64,000 bases of DNA. Source: Alcanivorax hongdengensis A-11-3 (GTDB lineage: Bacteria; Pseudomonadota; Gammaproteobacteria; Pseudomonadales; Alcanivoracaceae). The notes below the pieces were generated by a model. The model saw only the letters and a list, made by a program, of their open reading frames with translations. It searched no databases and was not told the origin of the DNA. The position numbers and the translations under genes are program-made. The stretch is from NCBI RefSeq assembly GCF_000300995.1, contig NZ_AMRJ01000004.1, positions 1-64,000 of the forward strand, read 5' to 3'. Positions 39,389 through 48,316 of the stretch are shown here, piece by piece. The stretch's first letter is position 1. Each line of letters begins with the position of its first letter.

Positions 39389-41076
39389 TGACCGCCATGC
39401 AAGCGCAAACCCGGGAGACCGTGCTGCACCCGCGCATTACCGCCGGCCAGTGCAGTGACCCGGGCCACAAGGCCCATAACCAGGATGCGCTCGCCATCCA
39501 GGTGCCGGAGGACAGTCTTCTGCGCACCAAGGGGCTGGTGGCCGCACTGGCCGATGGCCTGTCCAGCGCGGCCGCCGGCCGCGAAGCGGCGGAATCCTGC
39601 GTGCTGGGTTTCATCAGCGATTATTACGCCACGCCGGCTCTGTGGAGCGTGGCGCGCTCCGCCCAGCGGGTACTGGAAGCGCTCAACCGCTGGTTGTGCC
39701 GCCAGACCCTGGCCGGCGACAGCCATCTTTGCACCCTGTCGCTGCTGATCCTGCGCTCCTGTACCGCTCACCTTTTCCAGGTGGGCGACTCCCGTATCTG
39801 GCGCCTGCGTGGCGACAAGCTGGAATGCCTGACCCGGGATCACAGCCGTACCGTGGGTGACAATCATCGGGTATTGACCCGTGTGATGGGCGGCGATACC
39901 CGCCTGGACGTGGACTACCGCAAAACCGATCTGCAGGTGGGCGATATCTACCTGCTCACCAGCGACGGCGTGCATGAGTTTCTCAGCCGTGCGCGCATGC
40001 AGGGCATTGTGCGGGGAACCCGCCACCCGGAAGCCGCCGCCCGGGCCCTGGTGGAAGCGGCCCTGGCCAACGGCAGTGATGACAACCTCAGCTGCCAGGT
40101 GCTGCGCATTGATGCGCTGCCCGATGCCGGCGCCGACGAGGCGATTCAGTCCCGCGGCAACCTGCCGCTGCTACCACCGCTGGCCGCGGGCATGTCCGTG
40201 GACGGCCTCACCGTGATCCGTGAACTGCATGCCAGTGCCCGTAGTCACGTCTATCTGGTGAAAGACGCGGACGGCGAATTGAGTGTATTGAAGGCACCAT
40301 CGGTGAACCTGGAAGACCAGCGCGCCGCGCTGGAACGCTTTGTGCTGGAAGGCTGGATCGCCAGCCGCCTGCGCAGCCCGCATCTGTTGCGGGCCCTGCC
40401 CGGCCCGGAGCATCCCAGTGGTCTCTATCAACGGCTGGAATACGTGGACGGCGTGACACTGCAGACCTGGTTACGCGAGCACCCGGATGCCTCGGTGGAG
40501 GAGCGCCTTTACCTGGCGGACCAGATACTCAACGGCCTGCGTGCCTTGCACCGGGGTGACGTGATTCACGGTGATCTCAAGCCCGACAATCTGATGGTGG
40601 ACCGCCACGGCCGTGTGCACATCATCGACTTTGGCAGCTGTCACTGCCGGGGCATGGACCTGCCAGCGGCGGACATCCCCCTGGGCACCCGTGATTATAC
40701 TGCCCCGGAGGTGGCCGCCGGCGAGCGCCCCAGTGAACACAGTGACCTGTTTTCCGCCGCCATCATCATCCACCAGTTGCTCACCGGCAGCCTGCCCTGG
40801 CAGGGCCATTACCAAAAGGCCGGGCACAAACCGCTACCGGACCTGCAGGGCCAGAATGCCTTTGTGCCGCTGTGGGTGAACAATGTGCTGCGCATCGGCC
40901 TGCAGCGCCAGCCCGGGCAACGGTTCCGCGATGCGGCGGAGTTCCGCGATGCCCTGCGCCGCCCCCTGCATCGGGATGCGCCGCTGCCGGACAATTACAA
41001 CCGGGAGCTGCGTATCTGGAAGGGGTTGTGTGTGATTCTGGTGGTGCTGCTGATGTTGAGCGTGGCGCTCAAGTAA
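39388..41076 (+). CDS. PP2C phosphatase fused to a membrane-tethered Ser/Thr kinase
   Basis: Residues about 15-245 form a PP2C phosphatase (ADGLSSA, VGDSRIWRL, TSDGVHEF and GSDDNLS supply the metal-binding aspartates). Residues 265-530 form a Hanks-type kinase: lysine in LSVLKAP, catalytic loop HGDLKPDN with Gly replacing the Arg of HRD, IIDFGSCH as the DFG motif, and TAPE. The nucleotide loop lacks the usual GxGxxG. A single C-terminal helix (CVILVVLLMLSVAL) anchors it to the membrane. Coupled to the transporter by TGATG overlap, so it may regulate nitrate uptake. A similar gene sits in the Pseudomonas nas cluster. Confidence 0.88.
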   Translation: MTAMQAQTRETVLHPRITAGQCSDPGHKAHNQDALAIQVPEDSLLRTKGLVAALADGLSSAAAGREAAESCVLGFISDYYATPALWSVARSAQRVLEALNRWLCRQTLAGDSHLCTLSLLILRSCTAHLFQVGDSRIWRLRGDKLECLTRDHSRTVGDNHRVLTRVMGGDTRLDVDYRKTDLQVGDIYLLTSDGVHEFLSRARMQGIVRGTRHPEAAARALVEAALANGSDDNLSCQVLRIDALPDAGADEAIQSRGNLPLLPPLAAGMSVDGLTVIRELHASARSHVYLVKDADGELSVLKAPSVNLEDQRAALERFVLEGWIASRLRSPHLLRALPGPEHPSGLYQRLEYVDGVTLQTWLREHPDASVEERLYLADQILNGLRALHRGDVIHGDLKPDNLMVDRHGRVHIIDFGSCHCRGMDLPAADIPLGTRDYTAPEVAAGERPSEHSDLFSAAIIIHQLLTGSLPWQGHYQKAGHKPLPDLQGQNAFVPLWVNNVLRIGLQRQPGQRFRDAAEFRDALRRPLHRDAPLPDNYNRELRIWKGLCVILVVLLMLSVALK

Positions 41077-41620
41077 GCTTGCCCAGTTCGAAAGCCGTGC
41101 CTTCGCTGCGGATCATCAGGTGATCATCCTGGCACTCGCCCCACTCCACCAGTTGGTAAAAGGCGGTGCGGTTGATCAGCGCCTGCAGATTGTCACGCAC
41201 CAGCAGATAGGGCGACGGTTCGCCGGTTTTGGCATCATGGGTGACCCGGATGGGATGACGCGGGCCGGCCACCACGTGGCTGTCCACGTTGGTGCGAAAC
41301 ACCAGCTTCTGGTCGTCACCGTCACCCACCTTTTCCACTTCCACGGCGACAAAGGGCGCGTCCTCCACCTGGATACGCAGTTTTTCCACCGGCGTCACCA
41401 GGAAGTATTCCTTGCCTTCGCGCAGCAGGATGGTGGAAAACAGGTTCACCATGCGCTGTCGCTCTATGGGTGAATCCTGGTAATACCAGCGCCCGTCGCG
41501 GGCGATACGAATGGCCACGTCGGCCTCATGCTCGGGTTTCCACTGGTGCACCGGTGGCAGGCCGCTCTCATCCTCGGCGGCCTTTTCCAACAGTGCCAGC
41601 AGGTCGTCCGGTGCCGTCAT
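41069..41620 (-). CDS. DUF1285-family protein
   Basis: A 183-residue soluble protein with typical DUF1285 strings: ADVAIRIARDGRWYYQDSPI near residue 35, MVNLFSTILLREGKEYFLVTPVEK, and GPRHPIRV. The family forms a beta-rich two-domain fold with no established function. Its 3' end overlaps the convergent kinase gene by 8 bp, and its start overlaps the end of the TetR gene by 4 bp, so the regulator and this gene are translationally coupled. Confidence 0.85.
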   Translation of the reverse strand: MTAPDDLLALLEKAAEDESGLPPVHQWKPEHEADVAIRIARDGRWYYQDSPIERQRMVNLFSTILLREGKEYFLVTPVEKLRIQVEDAPFVAVEVEKVGDGDDQKLVFRTNVDSHVVAGPRHPIRVTHDAKTGEPSPYLLVRDNLQALINRTAFYQLVEWGECQDDHLMIRSEGTAFELGKLT

Positions 41621-42252
41621 CGGGTTCCCCGTTGTCCTTTGTTGCCCATGCGAATCCCGATCTCCACCAGGAAATCGAGAAAGTCATCCTTGTCATCGAT
41701 CAGCTTCTGGTAGAACGGCGATTCCATCAGTGCCACGGCCCCATGGGCCAGCGCCCAGGCCGAACAGATATGGTAAATGGCCGGCACCTCTTCCAGCGTG
41801 CCCTCGGCCATGCGCGCCTTGACGATCTGGGTCAGGCGGTCGAAGTTGGCTTCGCGAATGGTATGCAGCTTTTCCACCAGTTCCGGTACCGCATGGTCCT
41901 TGATGACCTTGTTTTCCAGCCGGTCGAACAGCTGGTAGCGCTTGGGGTCCTTGATGCGGAAAAGAAAATATTCGCGGGCCAGTTTTTCCTTGTCGTCCTG
42001 GTCGGAAATGTTCTGGAACATCTCCGCCAGATCTTCCTCGTAACGGAGCATCAGCAGCAGGTAGATTTCGTTCTTGGTCTCGAAATGCTTGTAGATGGTC
42101 CCTTTGCCAATACCGACCCGGTCGGCAATCATCTCCACCGTGACACGGTCTTCACCCTGCTCCAGGAAAAGCGCCAGTGCGGCATCGAGAATCTGTCTTT
42201 CACGCTGGCGAAACTCCTGCGCCTTGCGTGTGGCTTTTTCAAGGTCACCCAT
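41617..42252 (-). CDS. TetR/AcrR-family transcriptional regulator
   Basis: The N-terminal helix-turn-helix is clear: RERQILDAALALFLEQGEDR, then VTVEMIADRVGIGKGTIYKHF at residues about 38-58. The ligand-binding C-terminal domain (residues 70-205) is divergent and the inducer unknown. It is co-transcribed with the DUF1285 gene and divergent from the class V aminotransferase gene. A TATCA-N5-TGATA palindrome in the 199-bp gap is a candidate operator. Confidence 0.88.
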   Translation of the reverse strand: MGDLEKATRKAQEFRQRERQILDAALALFLEQGEDRVTVEMIADRVGIGKGTIYKHFETKNEIYLLLMLRYEEDLAEMFQNISDQDDKEKLAREYFLFRIKDPKRYQLFDRLENKVIKDHAVPELVEKLHTIREANFDRLTQIVKARMAEGTLEEVPAIYHICSAWALAHGAVALMESPFYQKLIDDKDDFLDFLVEIGIRMGNKGQRGTR

Positions 42253-42324
42253 TCATTTCTCCTCGGGGCTCTAACCCTTGGGACACTGCGCCAACCATAG
42301 CGCGTTACACGCGCAATTCTAGCC

Positions 42325-42339
42325 TATCAGCCATTGATA
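42325..42339. promoter_or_regulatory. Candidate TetR operator palindrome
   Basis: TATCA-GCCAT-TGATA is a perfect 5-bp dyad, and an overlapping GATA-CGCA-TATC (42336-42347) extends the symmetry. It sits midway between the tetR and aminotransferase starts. No experimental or comparative support is available. Confidence 0.4.
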
Positions 42340-42451
42340 CGCATATCAGGTCATGCCAAGTCGGTCATGGGCATTGGTGGCAACAAACGCCTACAATCGG
42401 AGAATCCCTGTCGGCATGGCGTGATGCCGACGGTCAGCCGTGGAGAAAAGC

Positions 42452-43567
42452 ATGCCGGATCTGCATTACGAGTTTCCCCTCGACCAGGATGTGCTCTATC
42501 TCAACCATGCCGCCGTGGCACCATGGCCACGCCGCACCAGCGAGGCGGTGAAGGCGTTTGCCGAACAGAACTGTACCATCGGCGCCCGTGACTACCCGCA
42601 GTGGCTGAAGGTGGAGCAACAGCTGCGCGACCGGCTGTCATCGCTGATTGGCGGTGTCAGCCGGGATGAAATCGCGCTGCTGAAGAACACCTCCGAAGGG
42701 CTGTCGGTGATTGCCCAGGGGCTGGACTGGCACCCGGGCGACCAGATCGTCATCAGTGACCAGGAGTTCCCTTCCAACCGTATCCCCTGGCAGGCACTGG
42801 CCCACCATGGTGTGGAAGTGATCGAGGTAAACCTGGACAACGACAACCCGGAACAGGCCATTATCGACGCCATCGGTCCCCGCACCCGGCTGGTGTCACT
42901 GTCTGCGGTGCAGTACGGCACCGGGCTAAAACTGGATCTGGCGCCGATCGGCGCGGTCTGTCGCGAACGTGAGGTGCTGTTCTGTGTGGATGCCATCCAG
43001 ATACTGGGAGCCCAGACCTTTGATGCCCGCGCCGTGCATGCCGACTTTGTGGTGGCCGATGGTCACAAATGGATGCTGGGCCCGGAGGGACTGGCACTGT
43101 TTTACTGCCGCCAGGAGATCCAGCAGCAACTGATTCTGCGCCAGCATGGCTGGCACATGATCGCCAATGCCGGCGACTACAATCAGACCCACTGGCAGCC
43201 AGCCCCCAACGCCCGCCGCTTCGAGTGCGGCAGCCCCAATATGCTGGCCGCCCATGCCCTGGAGGCCTCCCTGTCCCTGTTGCAGGATATCGGCATGGAT
43301 ACCGTGGAGAACATGCTGCACACCCGGGTCCGGCGGGTGGTGGATGGCCTGGCCGAGCGCCCCGGCGCCACCCTGCTCAGTCACCCGGATGAGGCGCGAC
43401 GCGCCGGCATCGTTACCTTTCGGCTGGATCAGGAAGCGCCGACGCAAACCTTTGCGCGTCTGCGAGCCGGCGGCGTGGTCTGCGCCGAGCGCGGTGGAGG
43501 CGTACGCCTGTCGCCCCACTTCTATACCGACACTTCGGTCATCGACCGGGCCCTGGCGCTGTTGTAA
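42452..43567 (+). CDS. Class V aminotransferase-fold PLP enzyme (desulfurase/epimerase-like)
   Basis: Fold-type I PLP enzyme of 371 residues. The opening YLNHAAVAPWPRRTSEAV, the aspartate in FCVDAIQILG, and the Schiff-base lysine in VADGHKWMLGPEGLALFY (about residue 206) are typical of the cysteine desulfurase/isopenicillin N epimerase branch. No cysteine lies in a SufS-like mobile loop position that I can identify, so desulfurase activity is doubtful. ATG 42452 follows GGAGAAAAG; a GTG four codons earlier overlaps that site. Confidence 0.82.
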   Translation: MPDLHYEFPLDQDVLYLNHAAVAPWPRRTSEAVKAFAEQNCTIGARDYPQWLKVEQQLRDRLSSLIGGVSRDEIALLKNTSEGLSVIAQGLDWHPGDQIVISDQEFPSNRIPWQALAHHGVEVIEVNLDNDNPEQAIIDAIGPRTRLVSLSAVQYGTGLKLDLAPIGAVCREREVLFCVDAIQILGAQTFDARAVHADFVVADGHKWMLGPEGLALFYCRQEIQQQLILRQHGWHMIANAGDYNQTHWQPAPNARRFECGSPNMLAAHALEASLSLLQDIGMDTVENMLHTRVRRVVDGLAERPGATLLSHPDEARRAGIVTFRLDQEAPTQTFARLRAGGVVCAERGGGVRLSPHFYTDTSVIDRALALL

Positions 43568-43599
43568 TCTGCGGGCCGGTCCAGATTCAGGATACAGGG

Positions 43600-44442
43600 A
43601 TGAACCTTCGACAGATCGATATCTACCCGTGGCTTTGTCAGCATCTGCAGCATGACGAGCCGCTCTCCGGCCAGCCCAATGCGGACCTGGACAGCCTGCG
43701 GCCGGTGCTGCGCCCCTGCGACGTGCTGCTGGTTTCCGGCCACAGTCGCGTGGATCGCACCTTCAAGGCCATCAGTGACAGTCGCTTTGCCCGGGCGGTG
43801 CTTTATATCGGCCGGCTGCACGATGTGGCCGATCCCACCCTGCGCGCCCTGCTGGCCGATTACACGCCCTGCGAACCGGATACCCAGCTGGTCATCGACA
43901 CGCGCCTGGAACGGGGGCTGACGGTGCAGCCGCTGACCACCCTGGAGGGCCGTCAGCTGCGCGTCTGCCGCCCGCAGGGATTGAGTGAACAGGAAACCCA
44001 GGACGTGCTGCGTTTTGCCATCAGCCGCATCGGTGGTGCCAGCGTGCGCTCCTGGCCGGCGTTGTTCATGCTGACCCTGATGCCCTGGCGCTGGCTGACA
44101 CCGCGCTGGCGCAGCCGGCTGTTCCGGCGTTGGGCCGGCGATGTGCTCAAGGCGCTGAGCGGCACCCTGGCCGGCGATGCCTTCAGCTTTGTCCAGTTCC
44201 CGGTATTGCCGCTGGTCAAGGAAAACGGCACGCCACCGCGTCTGTTGCGGCTACAGCCACGGGCCTTCATTGCTGCGGACTTCGACCACTCGCCCTATTT
44301 CGAGATCATCAAGGCCCCCTTCCAGATGCGTGCCGTGCCCGCCGGCATGGATACCCTGCCCTGGAAAGGCAATCAGAGTGCGCTGGCGCCGGAGCGCCAG
44401 CGTCATCTGTCACTGGTGGATACGGCGCAGGACAAGCACTGA
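43600..44442 (+). CDS. YiiX/NlpC-P60-like protein, catalytic residues not evident
   Basis: The segment RPCDVLLVSGHSRVDRTFKAISDSRFARAVLYIG (residues about 43-76) resembles the start of permuted NlpC/P60 (YiiX-type) proteins, where a D-x-[LIV]-[LF] entry precedes a histidine strand. The expected histidine near RAVLYIG and the expected cysteine in the later helix (here GDAFSFVQFPV) are not obvious, so it may be an inactive or lipid-associated relative. A hydrophobic segment lies near residues 155-168. The last 33 bp overlap the 3' end of the protease gene on the other strand. Confidence 0.55.
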   Translation: MNLRQIDIYPWLCQHLQHDEPLSGQPNADLDSLRPVLRPCDVLLVSGHSRVDRTFKAISDSRFARAVLYIGRLHDVADPTLRALLADYTPCEPDTQLVIDTRLERGLTVQPLTTLEGRQLRVCRPQGLSEQETQDVLRFAISRIGGASVRSWPALFMLTLMPWRWLTPRWRSRLFRRWAGDVLKALSGTLAGDAFSFVQFPVLPLVKENGTPPRLLRLQPRAFIAADFDHSPYFEIIKAPFQMRAVPAGMDTLPWKGNQSALAPERQRHLSLVDTAQDKH

Positions 44443-46053
44443 CAGCAGGCCGAACAGCCCCAGCGACAGGCTGCCGCCACCGCCACCACCGCCACTGCTG
44501 CCACCCTCGGAAGCGGAACGGGACTGGGCCTGGCTCTTGCGGGCCTGGGCCGGCACCGTGTAATCGTAGGTGTCGCCGGTGGGATAGTCACCGTTGTCAG
44601 TCCAGACACTGACCTGCATGGCCCCATTGCCCGACCCTTCCAGCAACCATTCGCGCTCGGCACTGGCGCCGGGTGCCAGATCACCAAGGCCACACTGAAT
44701 GCTGGCACTGCCATAGCAGTCCGCCGGCAGATCACCCTGCCAGCCGCCGGGCAGGGACACGCCCAGGCGCACCCGTGCCGCCGTGCGGTGGCTGGCATGG
44801 TTGGTCACCCGGGCCCGCACGCTGACCCGGCCATCGTCGCGCTTTGTGCTGGTCAGGGTCAGGGCCACATCGGGCTTGTCACTGAATACCAGCCGGAAGG
44901 CACCGTTGCCATCCTGAAAATAGTCATGGGACTGGCTGATGGGGTGGATACGGATGTCGTCATACCACTCTTCGCTGCTGCTGAGCGTCAGGGTCAGGGT
45001 GGATGTGCTGGCATCGCGCACCAGGCTCAGATAGCTGGTGCAATCGGTGTAACCCCGGTAGTCGGTACAGTTGAGTCCCTGGGCGGAAACTTGCAGGCCC
45101 GGCTTGTGCTCAATGCGCAGGCCCACCCGACGGGCACTGCTGATGGCACTGGCATTGGTAATGCGAGTCTGCACCGTCACCGGCACACCGGGGGTCTGGT
45201 AGACCGGGGTGGACGGCAGGCTGTCGCTCAGGTCCACCAGGTCACCGTCGGAGGCGCTTTCCAGCCAGGCCAGATAGCTGCTGACCCGGGTATACACCCC
45301 CGGCACGCCAGGGGTAGCGCATTCAGCATTACCGTAGCTGGTCACACCGACCAGCCAGGTCTGGCCATCCTTTTCGTAGACCAGCGGCCCGCCACTATCG
45401 CCACGGCAGGTATCCTGCTCCACGCCGGCCACCGGGTTCATTTCTCCGGCGCAGATCTGCTGGGCCGTCAGGTTGCCCCACTGGCTGGCGCAGTAGGCGT
45501 CACTAACGTAGTCCAGCCGTGCCTGCTGCAGCGCGTCCGACAGGGTTTCGGTTTCCGTCTTGCCCCAGCCCAGAGCCAGCAGCGCCTCGTCCGCCGGGCC
45601 ACGCACCAGTTGATCGATCACACTGCTCTTGGCCAGGTTGATGGGCGTCATGGACGACGCGGAAGACAGTTTCAGCAGCGCCAGGTCATTGTGGTAGATG
45701 CTGCTGTCGTAATTCTGGTGAATGTGCACGGCTGACACCGCCAGCCGCTCCGCCGGCGTGGCCTGGCGATCCAGGCTACCCAGGGACACGAACAGGATAT
45801 CCGGTGTCAGGGTGGTGCCACTGGCGGTGACACAGTGAGCGGCGGTCAGCACCCAGTTGGGTGCGATCAGAGCCCCACCGCAAAGGGTGGATGTCTTCTG
45901 CGGATCGCCGGATCGGCTGATTTCCACCTCGGCCATCCAGGGCCGAACCTGTGTGACGTCCTGTCCCCCGATGATTCGAGGTTGGGCTTCCAGCGCCGAT
46001 ACCGCCTGAATCAGCCCCAGGCTCAACAGCAGAGCAAGACACAAACGATACAT
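44410..46053 (-). CDS. Secreted trypsin-like serine protease with GlyGly-CTERM tail
   Basis: Signal peptide (residues 1-20), then activation site R26-IIGG, then an S1 domain with triad H73 (TAAHC), D123 (HNDLALLKL) and S220 (CRGDSGGP). D214, six residues before the serine, predicts cleavage after Arg/Lys. Two beta-rich domains follow (about 290-510). The tail is Ser/Gly-rich, then a hydrophobic helix, then RRIHQ: the GlyGly-CTERM signal cut by rhombosortase in bacteria using type II secretion. No rhombosortase gene is in this window. Confidence 0.93.
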   Translation of the reverse strand: MYRLCLALLLSLGLIQAVSALEAQPRIIGGQDVTQVRPWMAEVEISRSGDPQKTSTLCGGALIAPNWVLTAAHCVTASGTTLTPDILFVSLGSLDRQATPAERLAVSAVHIHQNYDSSIYHNDLALLKLSSASSMTPINLAKSSVIDQLVRGPADEALLALGWGKTETETLSDALQQARLDYVSDAYCASQWGNLTAQQICAGEMNPVAGVEQDTCRGDSGGPLVYEKDGQTWLVGVTSYGNAECATPGVPGVYTRVSSYLAWLESASDGDLVDLSDSLPSTPVYQTPGVPVTVQTRITNASAISSARRVGLRIEHKPGLQVSAQGLNCTDYRGYTDCTSYLSLVRDASTSTLTLTLSSSEEWYDDIRIHPISQSHDYFQDGNGAFRLVFSDKPDVALTLTSTKRDDGRVSVRARVTNHASHRTAARVRLGVSLPGGWQGDLPADCYGSASIQCGLGDLAPGASAEREWLLEGSGNGAMQVSVWTDNGDYPTGDTYDYTVPAQARKSQAQSRSASEGGSSGGGGGGGSLSLGLFGLLSVLVLRRIHQ

Positions 46054-46128
46054 AACTAAACCCTCGGTTAATATTCTGCAACGCAGAGATACTATCGAGG
46101 GAAAAGGGTTAGATCCTGTGACGGGGTT

Positions 46129-46156
46129 CTAATATTAAATCATTACCCTAATATTT
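46129..46156. promoter_or_regulatory. Paired CTAATATT direct repeats upstream of the protease gene
   Basis: CTAATATT occurs at 46129-46136 and 46149-46156, exactly 20 bp or about two helical turns apart. A related TTAATATT lies at 46067. The surrounding 230 bp is AT-rich and must hold the protease promoter. The spacing suggests a protein-binding site, but none is recognised. Confidence 0.35.
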
Positions 46157-46284
46157 TTTACTGATTTGACAAAACCCGACGCGAAGTGCCGTTTTTCGCT
46201 GCCATTCACGACAAATCACGTCACGATTACAACACTTTGTAGTGCATAAAAATATACAGCAATAAACTTTATATAATGAAACCC

Positions 46285-47937
46285 TTATTTCTCTTCCTTG
46301 TGGTGATGGGGCCCCACCACCTGTCTGGGCAGGAAGCTGTCCGGGTCCGCCGCCTGCCACCAGGCGTAATAGGGGCTCTGCTCCGGGTTGTCCAGCAGGC
46401 TGCGCGGTTCCAGGAAGGCATAAATCTCGTCCAGCGGCTCCAGCCGCGTGCCGTTGCGACGGTGCAGAATATGATGAGGATGCAACTGGCCGGGATGATC
46501 CAGCCCGGCGGCGGCAATCAGTTCGGCCAGATGTTCGAGGGTGTGACGCTGGAAGTTGGTCACCCGGGGCGCCTTGTCCGCCACCACCAGGCCACGCTGA
46601 CGACCGGCATGCTGGGTCGCCACGCCCGTCGGGCAACGGTCGGTGTGACACTTCTTGGTTTGTACACAACCCAGGCTCAACATGAAGGCCCGCGCCGCGT
46701 TGCACCAGTCCGCCCCCAGCGCCAGGTTGGCGGCCATGGAATAGGCGCTGTAGACCTTGCCGCTGGCGGCCAGTCGTATCTCGCTGCGCAGACCGGTGGC
46801 AACCAGGGCATTGCGCACCAGTAGCAAGCCTTCGTGCAGCGGCATGCCGATATGGTCGGAGAACTCCACCGGCGCCGCGCCAGTGCCGCCTTCCGAGCCA
46901 TCGACGACGATAAAGTCAAAGTAGAAGCCGGTTTCCAGCATGGCCTTGCAGACCGCCAGCACCTCCCAGGGGTGGCCGACACAAAGCTTGAAACCAATCG
47001 GCTTGCCGCCGGATTCCTCTCGCAACAGGGCGCCAAATTCGCACAGCTCCCGGGGCGTGGAAAAGGCCGAATGGTATGCCGGGGAGACACAGTCCTGCCC
47101 CACCGGGATGCGCCGGGCACGGGCAATTTCCTCGCTTACCTTGGAACCGGGCAGCACCCCGCCATGGCCGGGCTTGGCCCCCTGACTGAGCTTGATCTCG
47201 ATCATCTTGACCTGATCACTGCGGGCCTGTTCGCGGAACTGCTGGCGATCAAAGTGGCCGTTGTCGTCACGACAGCCGAAATAGCCACTGCCCAACTCCC
47301 AGACCAGATCGCCGCCGTGCAGACGGTGATAGCGGCTGATACTGCCCTCGCCGGTATCGTGGTAAAAACCGCCGTTCCTGGCGCCCAGATTGAGCGCCTC
47401 GATGGCCGGCGCACTGAGCGAGCCGAAGCTCATGGCCGACACGTTCAGCAAAGAGGCCTGGTAGGGTTGCTTGCACTGGCTGCTGCCCACGGTGACGCGA
47501 AAATCCGCATCCGGCGTCGGCCGCGGGGCCATGGAGTGGGTAACCAGTTGATACTCGTTGGCATAGACATCCAGGTCGGTGCCAAAGGGTTTTACGTCCA
47601 CCACATCCTTGGCGCGCTGGTAAATCAGCGAGCGCATGTTGCGGTTATAGGGGCGCGCTTCACGGTCCCCCTCGACAATGTACTGGCGCAGGAAGGGGCG
47701 CAGAAATTCAAAGAACCAGCGCACATGACCCAGCAGGGGGTAATTGCGCAACAGCGAGTGGGACGATTGCAACAGATCCCAGAGCCCGATGATGGCCAGC
47801 GGCCCGGCCACCAGCAGCAGCATCCATAATCCGTGACGCTGCGGGAAGAAAAACAGTCCCGCAGCACTGGCCAGCGCCAAAAAAACGACAGCAATCAGGG
47901 CGCCGTAACGGGCCAGTCCTCTGAGCAGTGCGGCCAT
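46285..47937 (-). CDS. FMN-binding glutamate-synthase-like membrane protein
   Basis: Two N-terminal membrane helices (residues about 10-55) precede a glutamate synthase central domain. Flavin-binding strings include SAMSFGSLSAPAIEALN, GAKPGHGGVLPG and VVDGSEGGTGAAP. The cysteines CVQTKKCHTDRCPTG match the [3Fe-4S] loop of GltB. It lacks the amidotransferase and C-terminal GltB domains. Such stand-alone proteins (550 residues here) have no settled substrate and are often annotated as FMN-binding glutamate synthase family. It may act in an unknown redox reaction at the membrane. Confidence 0.88.
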   Translation of the reverse strand: MAALLRGLARYGALIAVVFLALASAAGLFFFPQRHGLWMLLLVAGPLAIIGLWDLLQSSHSLLRNYPLLGHVRWFFEFLRPFLRQYIVEGDREARPYNRNMRSLIYQRAKDVVDVKPFGTDLDVYANEYQLVTHSMAPRPTPDADFRVTVGSSQCKQPYQASLLNVSAMSFGSLSAPAIEALNLGARNGGFYHDTGEGSISRYHRLHGGDLVWELGSGYFGCRDDNGHFDRQQFREQARSDQVKMIEIKLSQGAKPGHGGVLPGSKVSEEIARARRIPVGQDCVSPAYHSAFSTPRELCEFGALLREESGGKPIGFKLCVGHPWEVLAVCKAMLETGFYFDFIVVDGSEGGTGAAPVEFSDHIGMPLHEGLLLVRNALVATGLRSEIRLAASGKVYSAYSMAANLALGADWCNAARAFMLSLGCVQTKKCHTDRCPTGVATQHAGRQRGLVVADKAPRVTNFQRHTLEHLAELIAAAGLDHPGQLHPHHILHRRNGTRLEPLDEIYAFLEPRSLLDNPEQSPYYAWWQAADPDSFLPRQVVGPHHHKEEK

Positions 47938-48006
47938 TGAGGCATCTCCGTCAGCATAAAGGGGGCCTTTACGCTAACCGACTTTGCCCGCAGGCAACAC
48001 CCTGAG

Positions 48007-48316
48007 AGAACCTCTGAAAACCCCTTACATGCTCAGCGTGCTCTGAAGCGTGCAGCTGTTGTATCTTGCCACGACGGACAGGGTGGCTCCCTTTGCCAGG
48101 GGCAAGGCGCAACAGATGTGCGCGTCAGGGCTCGCCCTTCGGGGCTTTCAGGCTGGCCCACACTCGTTGTTGCCCTTTCTTTGAAGGTAAAAAGCCGATG
48201 GATCGACATACACCTTCAAAAAAGCGCCCCCCTTTACCTTGGCCGAGGGGTTGAACCAGCCTGTAAGCCTGAGCGTTTATGCCCTCTGGGTATGTAAGGG
48301 GTTTTTCAGAGCTTCC
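48007..48316. mobile_element. MITE-like element of about 310 bp beside rmuC
   Basis: The left end (48007-48030) reads AGAACCTCTGAAAA then CCCCTTACAT; the right end (48292-48316), read from outside in, is GGAAGCTCTGAAAAA then CCCCTTACAT. About 21 of 25 positions match. The interior has no plausible transposase. The right end directly touches the rmuC stop codon. It accounts for most of the 379-bp gap before the glutamate-synthase-like gene; the rest holds nothing I recognise. Confidence 0.65.

Noticed and set aside
48066-48254. A 62-codon frame inside the MITE-like element at 48007-48316
   Set aside because: It lies within repeat sequence, has no ribosome-binding site and encodes an Arg/Pro-rich string typical of non-coding GC-rich DNA.
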